Origin: Gaetbulibacter_A sp043876815
GTDB taxonomy: Bacteria; Bacteroidota; Bacteroidia; Flavobacteriales; Flavobacteriaceae
Direction: 5' to 3'
NCBI RefSeq assembly: GCF_043876815.1
Contig: NZ_JBAWKA010000001.1
Coordinates: 310,001-374,000, forward strand
Length of the DNA stretch: 64,000 nt
Of this stretch, positions 34,274 through 43,052 are shown one piece after another. A model generated the notes under the pieces. The model searched no databases, was not told the origin of the DNA, and saw only the letters and a list, made by a program, of their open reading frames with translations. How positions within the stretch are numbered: the first letter of the stretch is position 1; each line of letters begins with the position of its first letter. Both the position numbers and the translations under genes were made by a program.

Positions 34274-34939
34274 TTATTCTTCTTCTTTTGCAGCTTTTGG
34301 TTTTTCAGCCGCTTCTTCTTCAGCAGGAGCTTCTTCCTTGGCTTCAGCTTCTGGAGCTTCTTCTTTCGCAGGAGCTTCTTCCTTAGCTTCAACTTCAGCA
34401 GTTTCCTCAGTAGCAGTCTCTTCAGCAGCAGGTGCTTCAGTCTCAGCAGCAGCTTCAGTAGCTTCTTCTGTTTCTTCGGCTTCTTCTACTTCAGGTTCAG
34501 CTGCAGCTAATCGAGCTTCGTTTACTGCTTTTTCAGCAGCTATTCTTTCAGCTTTAGCTTTAGCTTCGGCTTTAGACAAACCTTCAGCTTTTGATTGGAT
34601 CTTAGCTTCTTTTTCTTCCAACCAAGCCTGGAATTTCTTCTCAGCTTGCTCTTCAGTTAAAGCCCCTTTAGCAACACCACCTAAGAGGTGTTTTTTCAAT
34701 AAGGCTCCTTTGTAAGATAAGATGTTCTTCGCGGTATCTGTTGGTTGCGCACCGTTTTGTAACCACTGTACAGCACCATCAATATTTAAATCGATAGTCG
34801 CTGGATTGGTGTTAGGATTATAAGATCCTAATTTTTCTAAGTACTTACCATCACGCTTTGCACGTGCATCGGCTGCAACAATCCAATAATAAGGTTTCCC
34901 TTTTTTACCGTGTCTTTGTAATCTAATTTTTACTGGCAT
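34274..34939 (-). CDS. rpsP: 30S ribosomal protein S16 with long Ala/Glu-rich C-terminal extension
   Basis: The first 85 or so residues are a normal S16 core (PVKIRLQRHGKKGKPYYWIV, then ARAKRDGKYLEKLGSYNPN). From about residue 95 the protein continues for about 125 more residues of low complexity, rich in Ala, Glu, Lys and Thr (for example EETATEETAEVEAKEEAPA), which is likely disordered or a long helix and strongly acidic. Total length is 221 against about 80-90 for typical bacterial S16. Extended S16 proteins are known in Bacteroidetes. The gene has a perfect promoter and starts the rpsP-rimM-trmN6-like group. Confidence 0.93.
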   Translation of the reverse strand: MPVKIRLQRHGKKGKPYYWIVAADARAKRDGKYLEKLGSYNPNTNPATIDLNIDGAVQWLQNGAQPTDTAKNILSYKGALLKKHLLGGVAKGALTEEQAEKKFQAWLEEKEAKIQSKAEGLSKAEAKAKAERIAAEKAVNEARLAAAEPEVEEAEETEEATEAAAETEAPAAEETATEETAEVEAKEEAPAKEEAPEAEAKEEAPAEEEAAEKPKAAKEEE

Positions 34940-34954
34940 AATAATTAATTAATT

Positions 34955-34969
34955 GAGGTTCACGACCTC
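34955..34969 (-). promoter_or_regulatory. Small stem-loop in the rpsP leader
   Basis: GAGGT (34955-34959) pairs with ACCTC (34965-34969) over a 5-base loop, inside the short leader between the predicted transcription start and the rpsP ATG. It could be a binding site for autoregulation, but the structure is short and evidence is weak. Confidence 0.25.
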
Positions 34970-34986
34970 GGTTATTAATGAGGGCG

Positions 34987-35016
34987 CAAAGATAATATAT
35001 AATTTTGAATTTTCAA
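34987..35016 (-). promoter_or_regulatory. Promoter of rpsP (full consensus)
   Basis: On the minus strand TTG (35014-35016) is followed after exactly 19 bases by TATCTTTG (34987-34994). Both elements match the Bacteroidetes primary sigma consensus TTG-N19-TAnnTTTG, and the predicted start site gives a leader of about 40 bases. Confidence 0.8.
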
Positions 35017-35274
35017 CCAAATTATTTTAATCATTTAAGGTCTTAAAATTCACAATTCGAGATGGTTTAGAAATTTTAAATAAAAAGTATTGAAAATCTG
35101 CAGATGTTAAATGAGCGTTCAATAAATGTTAAACCTTAAGAAATTCTATTAAATATTGTTAAAAAGTTTGTAATCAAGTGTTTATGTTTTTATCTTAAGT
35201 ATCACGGATGTGACATTGTTCGCATTTTTAGAAAAGACCAAAAATGTTAGTATCTTAGATATTAATTTTCGTGG

Positions 35275-35307
35275 AAAAAGCACGGCCTGTAAGGTTGTGC
35301 TTTTTTT
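35275..35307 (+). terminator. Orphan intrinsic terminator upstream of dnaE
   Basis: AAAAGCAC (35276-35283) pairs with GTGCTTTT (35297-35304), with extra inner pairs GGCC/GGTT, and is followed by T up to 35307. No plus-strand protein gene lies upstream (rpsP is on the other strand), so it ends either a small RNA or an attenuated dnaE leader. The 465-base gap 34940-35404 otherwise holds the rpsP and dnaE promoters and AT-rich DNA. Confidence 0.6.
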
Positions 35308-35335
35308 GTTTACAAATGTTTATAACTTAACTTTA
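35306..35335 (+). promoter_or_regulatory. Candidate dnaE promoter
   Basis: TTG (35306-35308) and TAACTTTA (35328-35335) are separated by 19 bases and match the flavobacterial consensus at all but the last position. The dnaE start lies 69 bases downstream, preceded by AAAGGAGA (35391-35398), an unusually good ribosome-binding sequence for this phylum. Confidence 0.5.
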
Positions 35336-35404
35336 AACAAGTAGGTTTTTGATGTATTTTTATTCCTTTATTCTGAATTTTTAACGCGCCAAAGGAGAAC
35401 ACAT

Positions 35405-38400
35405 ATGTACTTGATTTTTGATACCGAAACTACTGGATTGCCTAAACGCTGGGATGCCCCGATTACCGATACGGATAATTGGCCTCGCTGTATTCAGATT
35501 GCCTGGCAATTGCATGATGGCATGGGTAATTGTATCGATCATCAGGATTATTTAATTCAGCCTGATGGCTTCAATATTCCTTATGACGCTGAAAAAATAC
35601 ACGGTATTTCTACGGAATTAGCACAAGAAGAGGGTGTGCCCTTAATGGAGGTGCTCGAAAAATTCAATGAAGCCATGTCGAAGACCAAGTTTATTGTTGG
35701 TCAGAATGTGAAGTTCGATCTTAATATTATGGGTGCGGAATTTGTGCGTAGCGATGTGGCCAACCCTTTGCAGGAACTTCCGGTTTTGGATACTTGTACT
35801 GAACATACCGCTGAGCTATGTGAGATTCCCGGTGGGCGTTATGGAAAATTCAAATTGCCAACTTTAACCGAGTTACACGAATATTTATTTCATGAGCCCT
35901 TTGCTGAAGCACATAATGCGACCGCCGATGTGGAAGCTACAACACGTTGTTTTTTGGAGCTTATTCGTATTGAAGAATTTACCAAAGAAGAGTTGGATGT
36001 TGCTCCGGATTATTTCAAAAAATTTCAGGAGGAAAATCCGAAAGAGATCGCGCTCATTGGCTTAAAGCATATTAATTTAAAGCGGGAAAGTGCGAAGATC
36101 AGGGAGCGCCTTAAAAAACAATCTGAGCCTGATATAACAAAGGAGGATATCCAACAGAATGTTTCTGAACTTCAGGAGGTCTCCTTTGCGCATTTACATA
36201 ACCACTCCCAGTTTTCGGTGCTACAATCTACTATGAGTGTTGCCGATCTGGTAGACGCCGCCGCCAAAGATCACATGCCTGCTGTAGCCTTGACCGATCA
36301 TGCCAATATGATGGGGGCTTTTCATTTTATCAATGCGGTGAACCGCTATAATGGGTCTATAAAATCTAAGTTAGCGGAAGCCGAGGCCAATGGTGAGACC
36401 ATAGCGGAAAAAGAAATAAAACCTGTTCTTGGTTGTGAGTTTTTTGTGTGTGAAGACCATAAAGATAAAACCCGAAAAGATAATGGTTACCAAGTGGTGT
36501 TTTTAGCTAAAAATAAAAATGGATACCACAATCTGGCAAAATTATCATCGCATGCTTTTGTTGATGGGTTTTATTACGTACCTAGAATAGATAAACAACT
36601 CATTGAAACCTATAAGGAAGATTTGATCGTGCTAACGGGCAATCTATATGGGGAGGTGCCAAGTAAGGTCCTTAACGTTGGCGAAAATCAGGCGGAAGAT
36701 GCTTTATTATGGTGGAAAGAACAATTTGGTGACGACCTGTATATTGAATTGATGCGTCATGACCAAGAGGATGAGAACCGTGTGAACCCCGTACTTATTC
36801 AGTTTTCCAAAAAGCATAACATAAAGGTTGTTGCCACAAATAACACTTATTATCAAAACCAGGAGGATGCCAATGCGCACGATATTTTATTGTGTGTTAA
36901 AGATGGTGAAAAACAGGCTACGCCGATTGGTCGCGGTCGTGGTTATCGCTACGGACTCCCGAATCAAAATTACTATTTTAAGTCGGCAGACGAAATGAAA
37001 GCTTTGTTCAAGGATGTTCCCGAAGCTATTAGTAACATTCAGGAGGTTTTAGATAAAATTGAGCCCTACCAATTAGCTCGCGATGTGCTATTACCTGCTT
37101 TTGATATTCCAGATAAATTCAAGAATGAGACCGATAAGGAAGATGGTGGGAAGCGTGGTGAAAATGCTTATTTACGTCACTTAACCTATGAAGGGGCTAA
37201 AAAACGCTATGGGGATTTACTGTCTGAAGAGATCAAAGAACGTATAGATTTTGAACTGAGTGTCATAGAAAATACGGGTTATCCGGGGTACTTTTTAATT
37301 GTAGAAGACTTCATTCGCGAAGCGCGAAATATGGACGTGTCTGTGGGGCCCGGTCGAGGGTCTGCAGCAGGTTCGGTGGTAGCCTATTGCTTATGGATCA
37401 CCAATATCGATCCGCTAAAGTACGATCTACTTTTTGAGCGTTTCCTGAATCCGGATCGTATCAGTATGCCCGATATTGATATTGATTTTGATGATGAAGG
37501 TCGAAGTCGGGTTATGGATTATGTGATCAAAAAATACGGCGCCAATCAGGTTGCTCAGATCATTACTTATGGTACCATGGCTGCCAAGTCCTCTATTCGA
37601 GATACGGCACGTGTGCTGGATCTGCCACTGTTTGATGCTGATAGAATTGCTAAGCTGATTCCAAACATGTCGAAGTTGAACAAGATCTTTGGACTGGATG
37701 CAAAGGAACTAAGCCAAAAGTTCCGCTCGGATGATCTTGAAAAAGTAAACCAACTTTTAAATATTTCTGAGGGTTCAGACTTGGAGGCCGAAACGGTGAA
37801 TACGGCTCGAACTCTTGAAGGTTCTGTGCGAAATACGGGGATTCATGCCTGTGGTGTGATCATTACGCCGGATGATATTACCAAATTTGTACCGGTGGCC
37901 ACGGCGAAAGATTCAGAGTTGTATGTCACCCAGTTTGACAACTCGGTCGTAGAATCGGCGGGCTTGCTGAAAATGGATTTCCTGGGATTAAAAACTCTGA
38001 CCTTAATAAAAGACACGGTTAAGATCGTAAAGGCAAAGCATGGTATAGTTCTAGACCCGGATAATTTTCCACTAGATGATGAAAAAACATATAAGTTGTT
38101 CCAACGCGGTGAAACCGTAGGGGTATTTCAGTACGAATCGCCAGGGATGCAAAAACACTTAAAGGATTTAAAACCTACAGTGTTTGAAGATCTTATTGCC
38201 ATGAATGCCTTATATCGTCCGGGACCTATGGAATACATTCCGAGTTTCGTACGCCGAAAACACGGTGATGAGGCTATTGAATACGATCTTCCGGCTATGG
38301 AAGAGTATCTCCAGGAAACTTATGGAATCACGGTGTATCAGGAGCAGGTGATGCTCCTATCGCAAAAGCTAGCCAACTTTACCAAAGGTGAAGCCGACGT

Positions 38401-39793
38401 GCTTCGTAAAGCCATGGGTAAAAAGCAAATTGCGGTACTCGATAAAATGAAACCTAAATTTATCGAGCAGGCCAGTGGGAATGGGCATGACCCTAAAATT
38501 CTTGAAAAAGTATGGAAAGATTGGGAAGCCTTCGCGAGTTATGCTTTCAATAAATCGCACTCTACGTGTTATGCCTGGATTGCTTACCAAACAGCCTATT
38601 TAAAGGCCCACTATCCTGCGGAATACATGGCAGCTGTATTATCCAATAACATGAACGACATCAAGCAGGTGACCTTTTTTATGGAGGAATGTAAGCGCAT
38701 GAAATTACCGGTACTTGGCCCGGACGTTAATGAATCGTATTACAAATTTTCGGTAAACAAAGAAGGTGCTGTGCGTTTTGGTATGGGAGCCATAAAGGGT
38801 GTGGGTCATGGAGCAGTAAAAACCATTGTGGAGAACAGAAAAGATGACGGACCTTATAGTTCTATTTTCGACCTAACAAAACGGATCGATCTGCGTGCTG
38901 CTAATAAAAAAGCCTTTGAAAATCTCGCACTTGCCGGTGGATTGGATTGTTTTAATAAAACACACCGTGCGCAATATTTCCACGACGATGGCGATGGGAT
39001 CACGTTTCTGGAAAAAGCTATAAAATACGGGGCGAAACATCAGGAAAATGAAAATTCAGCGCAGGTAAGTTTATTTGGCGACGCCAGTAATGTTCAGATT
39101 GCAGAGCCTCAAGTGCCACCATGTGAAGAGTGGGGTACTATGGAAAAACTGAGCAAAGAACGTGAAGTTGTTGGTATTTATATTTCAGGGCATCCGTTGG
39201 ATGATTTTAAAACTGAAATGCGCACTTTTTGCAATAGTACAGTTGGCATGTTTTCAAGCTTGGAAGCATACATCAATAGGGAACTGGTATTTGGCGGTGT
39301 GGTAACTGATGTACAACATCGGGTGAGTAAACAAGGAAAAGGCTGGGCTTTATTTACGATTGAAGATTATACCGATAGTTTTGAATTTCGCATTTTTGGT
39401 GAAGAATACCTGAAATTTCGTCATTTTTTAATGAAAAATAATTTTGTATTCGTACGCTGTTTTATTCGTGAGGGATGGATCAATAAGAACACTGGTGAGC
39501 GCGGTGAACCTCGTTTGCAGTTCAATAATTTTCAATTGCTTCATGATGTTATGGAGGCCTATGCGAAGAAATTGTCGATCCAGGTGGATATCAATCAACT
39601 TCAGGAAGATCATATTTTAGCGTTGAAGGATCTTCTAAAAATGCATCCTGGCAATCAAGGCCTTAATTTCATTATTTACGATGCCAAGGATGAAATAAAA
39701 TTAACCATGCCTAGCCGAAAACAAAAGGTAAAAGTAAGTCAGGAATTGCTGGATGAACTTGAGGAACGAGACCTGCGTTATAAATTAAATTAA
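35405..39793 (+). CDS. dnaE: DNA polymerase III subunit alpha with fused N-terminal DnaQ-type exonuclease
   Basis: The 1462-residue replicative polymerase carries its own proofreading domain. Residues 1-185 are a DEDD exonuclease: IFDTETTGLP (motif I), NVKFDLNIM (motif II) and HNATADVEATTRCFLEL (motif III). A linker leads to the PHP domain (FAHLHNHSQFSVLQSTMSV, from about 258), the polymerase palm with PDIDIDFDDEGR (near 688), the FRYRPG-type segment NALYRPGPMEYIPSFVRRK, SYAFNKSHSTCYAWIAYQTAYLKAHYPAEY in context, and an OB fold near 1270. The frame is unbroken. E. coli DnaE is about 1160 residues and uses a separate DnaQ; the extra N-terminus accounts for the difference. The start follows AAAGGAGA closely. 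Confidence 0.96.
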   Translation: MYLIFDTETTGLPKRWDAPITDTDNWPRCIQIAWQLHDGMGNCIDHQDYLIQPDGFNIPYDAEKIHGISTELAQEEGVPLMEVLEKFNEAMSKTKFIVGQNVKFDLNIMGAEFVRSDVANPLQELPVLDTCTEHTAELCEIPGGRYGKFKLPTLTELHEYLFHEPFAEAHNATADVEATTRCFLELIRIEEFTKEELDVAPDYFKKFQEENPKEIALIGLKHINLKRESAKIRERLKKQSEPDITKEDIQQNVSELQEVSFAHLHNHSQFSVLQSTMSVADLVDAAAKDHMPAVALTDHANMMGAFHFINAVNRYNGSIKSKLAEAEANGETIAEKEIKPVLGCEFFVCEDHKDKTRKDNGYQVVFLAKNKNGYHNLAKLSSHAFVDGFYYVPRIDKQLIETYKEDLIVLTGNLYGEVPSKVLNVGENQAEDALLWWKEQFGDDLYIELMRHDQEDENRVNPVLIQFSKKHNIKVVATNNTYYQNQEDANAHDILLCVKDGEKQATPIGRGRGYRYGLPNQNYYFKSADEMKALFKDVPEAISNIQEVLDKIEPYQLARDVLLPAFDIPDKFKNETDKEDGGKRGENAYLRHLTYEGAKKRYGDLLSEEIKERIDFELSVIENTGYPGYFLIVEDFIREARNMDVSVGPGRGSAAGSVVAYCLWITNIDPLKYDLLFERFLNPDRISMPDIDIDFDDEGRSRVMDYVIKKYGANQVAQIITYGTMAAKSSIRDTARVLDLPLFDADRIAKLIPNMSKLNKIFGLDAKELSQKFRSDDLEKVNQLLNISEGSDLEAETVNTARTLEGSVRNTGIHACGVIITPDDITKFVPVATAKDSELYVTQFDNSVVESAGLLKMDFLGLKTLTLIKDTVKIVKAKHGIVLDPDNFPLDDEKTYKLFQRGETVGVFQYESPGMQKHLKDLKPTVFEDLIAMNALYRPGPMEYIPSFVRRKHGDEAIEYDLPAMEEYLQETYGITVYQEQVMLLSQKLANFTKGEADVLRKAMGKKQIAVLDKMKPKFIEQASGNGHDPKILEKVWKDWEAFASYAFNKSHSTCYAWIAYQTAYLKAHYPAEYMAAVLSNNMNDIKQVTFFMEECKRMKLPVLGPDVNESYYKFSVNKEGAVRFGMGAIKGVGHGAVKTIVENRKDDGPYSSIFDLTKRIDLRAANKKAFENLALAGGLDCFNKTHRAQYFHDDGDGITFLEKAIKYGAKHQENENSAQVSLFGDASNVQIAEPQVPPCEEWGTMEKLSKEREVVGIYISGHPLDDFKTEMRTFCNSTVGMFSSLEAYINRELVFGGVVTDVQHRVSKQGKGWALFTIEDYTDSFEFRIFGEEYLKFRHFLMKNNFVFVRCFIREGWINKNTGERGEPRLQFNNFQLLHDVMEAYAKKLSIQVDINQLQEDHILALKDLLKMHPGNQGLNFIIYDAKDEIKLTMPSRKQKVKVSQELLDELEERDLRYKLN

Positions 39794-39889
39794 GCCTTTG
39801 AGACTCAGTTTTGTCATGCAATAGCACCGATTGATAAAGCTATAAGTAAAACAAATAAAAGAGGTGTAAGCTTTCGGGAAATTTTTGAC

Positions 39890-39897
39890 TAATTTTG
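39890..39897 (+). promoter_or_regulatory. Candidate -7 element of trxA
   Basis: TAATTTTG followed by TAGC is a perfect -7 match 43 bases upstream of the trxA start codon. No -33 TTG is at standard distance. Confidence 0.5.
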
Positions 39898-39940
39898 TAG
39901 CATAAATAGAAATAAAGACAATCTTTAAAATAAAAATATT

Positions 39941-40258
39941 ATGGCATTAGAAATAACAGATGCAACGTTCGAAGAAACTGTATTAAATAGTGACAAGCCT
40001 GTTTTAGTAGATTTCTGGGCGGCTTGGTGTGGACCATGTAGAATGGTAGGACCCGTTATTGAAGAAATCAGTAACGAGTATGAAGGAAAAGCCGTTGTAG
40101 GGAAAGTAGATGTAGATGCAAATCAGGAATTTGCTGCTAAATATGGTGTACGTAACATTCCAACCGTTTTGGTATTTCAAAACGGAGAAGTAGTTGGTCG
40201 TCAAGTAGGTGTAGCGCCTAAAAACGCTTATACTGATGCTATCGATTCACTATTATAG
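39941..40258 (+). CDS. trxA: Thioredoxin
   Basis: The 105-residue protein is a classical cytoplasmic thioredoxin that reduces protein disulfides. The active site is WCGPC with C30 and C33, preceded by VLVDFWAAWC, and the cis-proline loop reads VRNIPTVLVFQNGE. It has its own promoter and a strong terminator, so it is monocistronic. Confidence 0.96.
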   Translation: MALEITDATFEETVLNSDKPVLVDFWAAWCGPCRMVGPVIEEISNEYEGKAVVGKVDVDANQEFAAKYGVRNIPTVLVFQNGEVVGRQVGVAPKNAYTDAIDSLL

Positions 40259-40278
40259 ACCTAAGAAAAAGAAAAATG

Positions 40279-40310
40279 AAAAGGTTTGTCAGAAATGGCA
40301 AACCTTTTTT
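40279..40310 (+). terminator. Terminator of trxA
   Basis: AAAAGGTTTG (40279-40288) pairs with CAAACCTTTT (40299-40308) across a 10-base loop, and a T-run follows. It lies 20 bases after the trxA stop codon. Confidence 0.88.
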
Positions 40311-40385
40311 TATTTTAGAGCTTTAGTACGTGAAATTCATTTAATTTCATAGTTTTAAAATTCTTTGGAAAAAACACAAATTATT

Positions 40386-40925
40386 ATGAGTGAAAATAAA
40401 ATTCAAAATGCCATAGATGCCAAGCTTATTGAAGAGCGAAAAGTATTTTTATGGGGACAAGTGGATGATGATTCGGCCAAACATGTTATAGACCGATTAA
40501 TGTATTTAGATGCTTTAGCAGTCAAAGACATTCACCTTTATATTAACAGTCCGGGTGGATATGTTACCTCCGGGTTTGCTATTTACGACTGTATGACATC
40601 TTTAAAAAGTGATGTCTCTACGATATGTACGGGGTTTGCGGCATCGATGGGATCGATTATTTTATCTGCAGGTAAAAAAGGAAAGCGTTTTATTCAGCCT
40701 CATGCCAGGGTAATGATTCATCAGCCTAGTGGTGGTGCTAGAGGGCCTGCCAGTGATATCGAAATTACGGCTAAAGAAATTTTAAAAACGAAGGAGATCA
40801 GTGCTAAAATATTAGCGGATAACTGCGGACAGAAAGTAGAGAAGATTATGAAAGATTTCAATCGTGATCATTGGTTGGGTGCTGAAGAATCTGTGGCCTA
40901 TGGTATTGTAGATAAGGTTTTATAG
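40386..40925 (+). CDS. ClpP-family serine protease (divergent paralogue)
   Basis: The 179-residue protein has the ClpP fold and full catalytic triad: S87 in GFAASMGSIILSAG, H112 in RVMIHQPSGGARG and D161 in FNRDHWLGAEESVAYGIVD. It is shorter than most ClpP proteins and differs at usually conserved positions (GSMGS-type rather than ASMAA), so it is likely a second, divergent ClpP rather than the main housekeeping copy. The ATG at 40386 is preferred to an in-frame TTG seven codons earlier. No ClpX or ClpA gene adjoins it. The DUF58 gene follows 61 bases later. Confidence 0.88.
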   Translation: MSENKIQNAIDAKLIEERKVFLWGQVDDDSAKHVIDRLMYLDALAVKDIHLYINSPGGYVTSGFAIYDCMTSLKSDVSTICTGFAASMGSIILSAGKKGKRFIQPHARVMIHQPSGGARGPASDIEITAKEILKTKEISAKILADNCGQKVEKIMKDFNRDHWLGAEESVAYGIVDKVL

Positions 40926-40986
40926 AAGAGAATAGAGAAGAGATAATAGTTAAGAGATTTTCTTTTTAAATCTAGAAACACAGGTG

Positions 40987-41916
40987 ATGGATTTACAGCA
41001 GGAACTTAATAAAGTAGGCGGATTTAAAAATCTAGAGCTTCTGGCTAAGCAGGTCGTTGAAGGCTTTATTTCAGGAATGCATAAAAGTCCATTTCACGGT
41101 TTTTCAGCGGAATTCGCAGAACATAAAATTTACAATCAGGGCGAAAGCACCCGTCATATCGACTGGAAATTATTTGCTAAAACAGATAAGCTTTATACCA
41201 AGCGCTATGATGATGAAACCAATCTGCGGTGCCATTTGATCATTGACAATAGTAGTTCGATGCATTATCCAAAAATGAAGGCGTTTAGTTTGGATACTCT
41301 CAATAAAATAGCCTTTTCTACATTGGCTTCTGCCGTTTTAATGAGTATTTTAAAACGGCAACGAGATGCAGTAGGGATGAGTATTTACAGTGATTCCTAT
41401 GATTTTTATGCGCCTGAAAAAGGCAGTGAACGGCATCACCAAATGCTATTAAATGCTTTGAATGATGTTGTGGTCTCAAAACCTGTAAACCGAACGACCG
41501 AAACCTATAAATATCTGCATTTGATCGCTGAGAAAATCCACAGGCGTTCTATGATATTTTTATTTACCGATATGTTTCAAACCGCGGAATCTGAAGATAA
41601 ACTTTTTGAAGCCTTACGTCATCTAAAATATAATAAACACGAGGTGATCTTGTTTCATGTGATAGATAAGGCCAAAGAAGTGGATTTTGATTTTGATAAC
41701 ACCCCAAAGCGTTTCATAGATGTGGAAACCGGAGACCGCATCGATCTTTATGCCGATAACATCAAGGAAAGTTATAAGGAGTCTGTAAAACAATATCTTA
41801 CGGACTTAAAATTAAAATGTGCGCAGTATAAGATCAAGTATGTTGAGGCAGATATTCACAAGAATTTTGATACCATTTTAATGACCTATATGGTGGAGCG
41901 CCAAAAGTTTGCTTAA
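40987..41916 (+). CDS. DUF58-family protein with von Willebrand A-like fold
   Basis: The 309-residue cytoplasmic protein is of the DUF58 family. The signature GESTRHIDWKLFAKTDKLYTKRY lies near residue 60, and the following CHLIIDNSSSMHYPK has the DxSxS metal-ion adhesion site of a von Willebrand A domain. Such proteins normally work with a MoxR-type AAA+ ATPase in assembling or regulating membrane complexes. No MoxR gene is adjacent here. There are no membrane helices, unlike the longer DUF58 proteins. The ATG at 40987 is favoured over the GTG codon directly before it. Confidence 0.87.
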   Translation: MDLQQELNKVGGFKNLELLAKQVVEGFISGMHKSPFHGFSAEFAEHKIYNQGESTRHIDWKLFAKTDKLYTKRYDDETNLRCHLIIDNSSSMHYPKMKAFSLDTLNKIAFSTLASAVLMSILKRQRDAVGMSIYSDSYDFYAPEKGSERHHQMLLNALNDVVVSKPVNRTTETYKYLHLIAEKIHRRSMIFLFTDMFQTAESEDKLFEALRHLKYNKHEVILFHVIDKAKEVDFDFDNTPKRFIDVETGDRIDLYADNIKESYKESVKQYLTDLKLKCAQYKIKYVEADIHKNFDTILMTYMVERQKFA

Positions 41917-41950
41917 ATAATAAATTTATAGAAAAAACATAAAAAAACGT

Positions 41951-41980
41951 TTGACATATAAAAAAACACGTGTATATTTG
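41951..41980 (+). promoter_or_regulatory. Promoter of tRNA-Asp (full consensus)
   Basis: TTG (41951-41953) and TATATTTG (41973-41980) are separated by exactly 19 bases, a complete match to the Bacteroidetes primary sigma consensus. The tRNA begins 19 bases after the -7 element. Confidence 0.85.
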
Positions 41981-41998
41981 CAACCGCAATAAAGCAAC

Positions 41999-42072
41999 GG
42001 TCTGGTAGTTCAGTTGGTTAGAATGTCGCCCTGTCACGGCGAAGGTCGCGGGTTCGAGTCCCGTCCAGACCG
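41999..42072 (+). tRNA. tRNA-Asp (anticodon GTC)
   Basis: The 74-base cloverleaf is complete. The acceptor stem pairs GGTCTGG (41999-42005) with CCAGACC (42065-42071), the discriminator is G, the anticodon stem TCGCC/GGCGA encloses the loop CTGTCAC with anticodon GTC, and the T arm contains GGTTCGAGTCC. The CCA end is not encoded. The T-arm half and the acceptor 3' strand are repeated at 47040-47063. Confidence 0.97.
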
Positions 42073-42203
42073 CAAAGATCCTGAATCAAGTTCAGGATGA
42101 CAAAGTTGTGTTGGCCACTTAATTGTGGCTCGTAGTTGACCTAATTCATTTTAGGTGAGACTCGTGAGAAGCTTTTCCTTATAGGAGAGGCTTTTTTGTT
42201 TTT
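42051..42203 (+). repeat. tRNA-Asp 3' end and trailer, original copy of a dispersed repeat
   Basis: From the T arm of tRNA-Asp through the trailer to the terminator T-run, this sequence recurs at 47040-47194. It includes GAGTCCCGTCCAGACCG (identical in both), the hairpin ATCCTGAA/TTCAGGAT (42078-42085 with 42091-42098), and a shared segment up to GTTGACCTAAT, after which the copies diverge but end with the same GGAGAGRCTTTTTTG terminator tail. Confidence 0.85.
42169..42203 (+). terminator. Terminator of tRNA-Asp
   Basis: AAGCTTTTCC (42169-42178) pairs with GGAGAGGCTT (42184-42193) using two G-T wobbles over a 5-base loop, followed by a T-rich run (TTTTGTTTTT) ending at 42203. Relatives of this tail occur at 43153, 47166 and 47561. 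Confidence 0.75.
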
Positions 42204-42236
42204 AGTAGTTATTGAAAAAAGGAGGCAATACGCTTA

Positions 42237-43052
42237 TTATTGTACAACCCAATCTGTGAAAACACGATCTATTTTGACTAAGCTGTCAAGTTTATCTTGC
42301 GTTGGTTTTAGCAATTCATAGGCTTCCTGTCCTTTATCGCTTAAAATGCCAGCATCGGGTTCAAAGTGATCCCGTTCTTCCTCTGACCGAATAAAATAAA
42401 GTTCACCATATTTTTCAGAGTTTTCTCCACGTTCAGCCTTTAATAAATACAGCTGAAGCCCAGAATAACTTTTCTCATTGGCAGGAATATAGTACTCTTT
42501 ATAAAATTTTTCAAAATCTGAATATGTGGTATTTTCCTTCGGAGTAACTTCTAATTGGTGTATACCAAGAACATATCCCTTTGGTATCCTAAGATCTACT
42601 GAAAATGGCAAGTTGCTGGAGCACATGAAGCGATTAATTAACCAACTATCATCAACTTTCTTCCAGATTTTAATATATTTTCCTTCATCTAAAATGAGAT
42701 TATTGCGGACGAAAAGTTTATACCGACCCTCCTCAGCAACCAAATCACCCTGGCCTTCCATAGTTACTATTTTAAGTTCCATTTTTTCCACACCGCTTTC
42801 CACGGTCTTCCGCCAGAAAGATGCTATGCTCTTTCTTCCTGAAATAACATCTGAATTAGGAATAAATAGTTTGGCGGAATCCATATAAACCAGACTAGCT
42901 TTTGTTATGTTTCCGCCATTGAAAGCTTCGGTGAATACTTTATTAACATTTGAAATTTCATCAAAATTATCTGTAGATTGTTGTATGCAGCAAGTGGTAA
43001 AAGCAAATATTGTAAATGTTATGGTTTTTAAAATAATGTCATTCTTAATCAT
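42237..43052 (-). CDS. Lipoprotein with SnoaL/DUF4440-like N-terminal domain and unknown C-terminal domain
   Basis: The 271-residue protein has a lipoprotein signal ending at TTC (C21). Residues 35-145 form an NTF2-like fold of the SnoaL/DUF4440 kind: VNKVFTEAFNGGNITKASLVYMDSAKLFIPN, then a WRKTVESGVEKMELKI helix-strand and GKYIKIWKKVDDSWLINRF. The remaining 115 or so residues (from about 160, LEVTPKENTTYSDFEKFYKEYY) look like a second, EthD- or dimeric-barrel-type domain. No enzyme residues can be assigned. The gene lies within the tRNA-Asp repeat zone and is convergent with the tRNA. Confidence 0.65.
   Translation of the reverse strand: MIKNDIILKTITFTIFAFTTCCIQQSTDNFDEISNVNKVFTEAFNGGNITKASLVYMDSAKLFIPNSDVISGRKSIASFWRKTVESGVEKMELKIVTMEGQGDLVAEEGRYKLFVRNNLILDEGKYIKIWKKVDDSWLINRFMCSSNLPFSVDLRIPKGYVLGIHQLEVTPKENTTYSDFEKFYKEYYIPANEKSYSGLQLYLLKAERGENSEKYGELYFIRSEEERDHFEPDAGILSDKGQEAYELLKPTQDKLDSLVKIDRVFTDWVVQ

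Noticed and set aside
34338..34715. Long plus-strand open frame rich in Ala and Ser opposite rpsP
   Set aside because: It is the mirror of the low-complexity Ala/Glu codons of the S16 tail and has no independent signals.
35405..35960. Separate dnaQ gene in front of dnaE
   Set aside because: The frame continues without a stop or restart into the PHP domain, so this is one fused gene.
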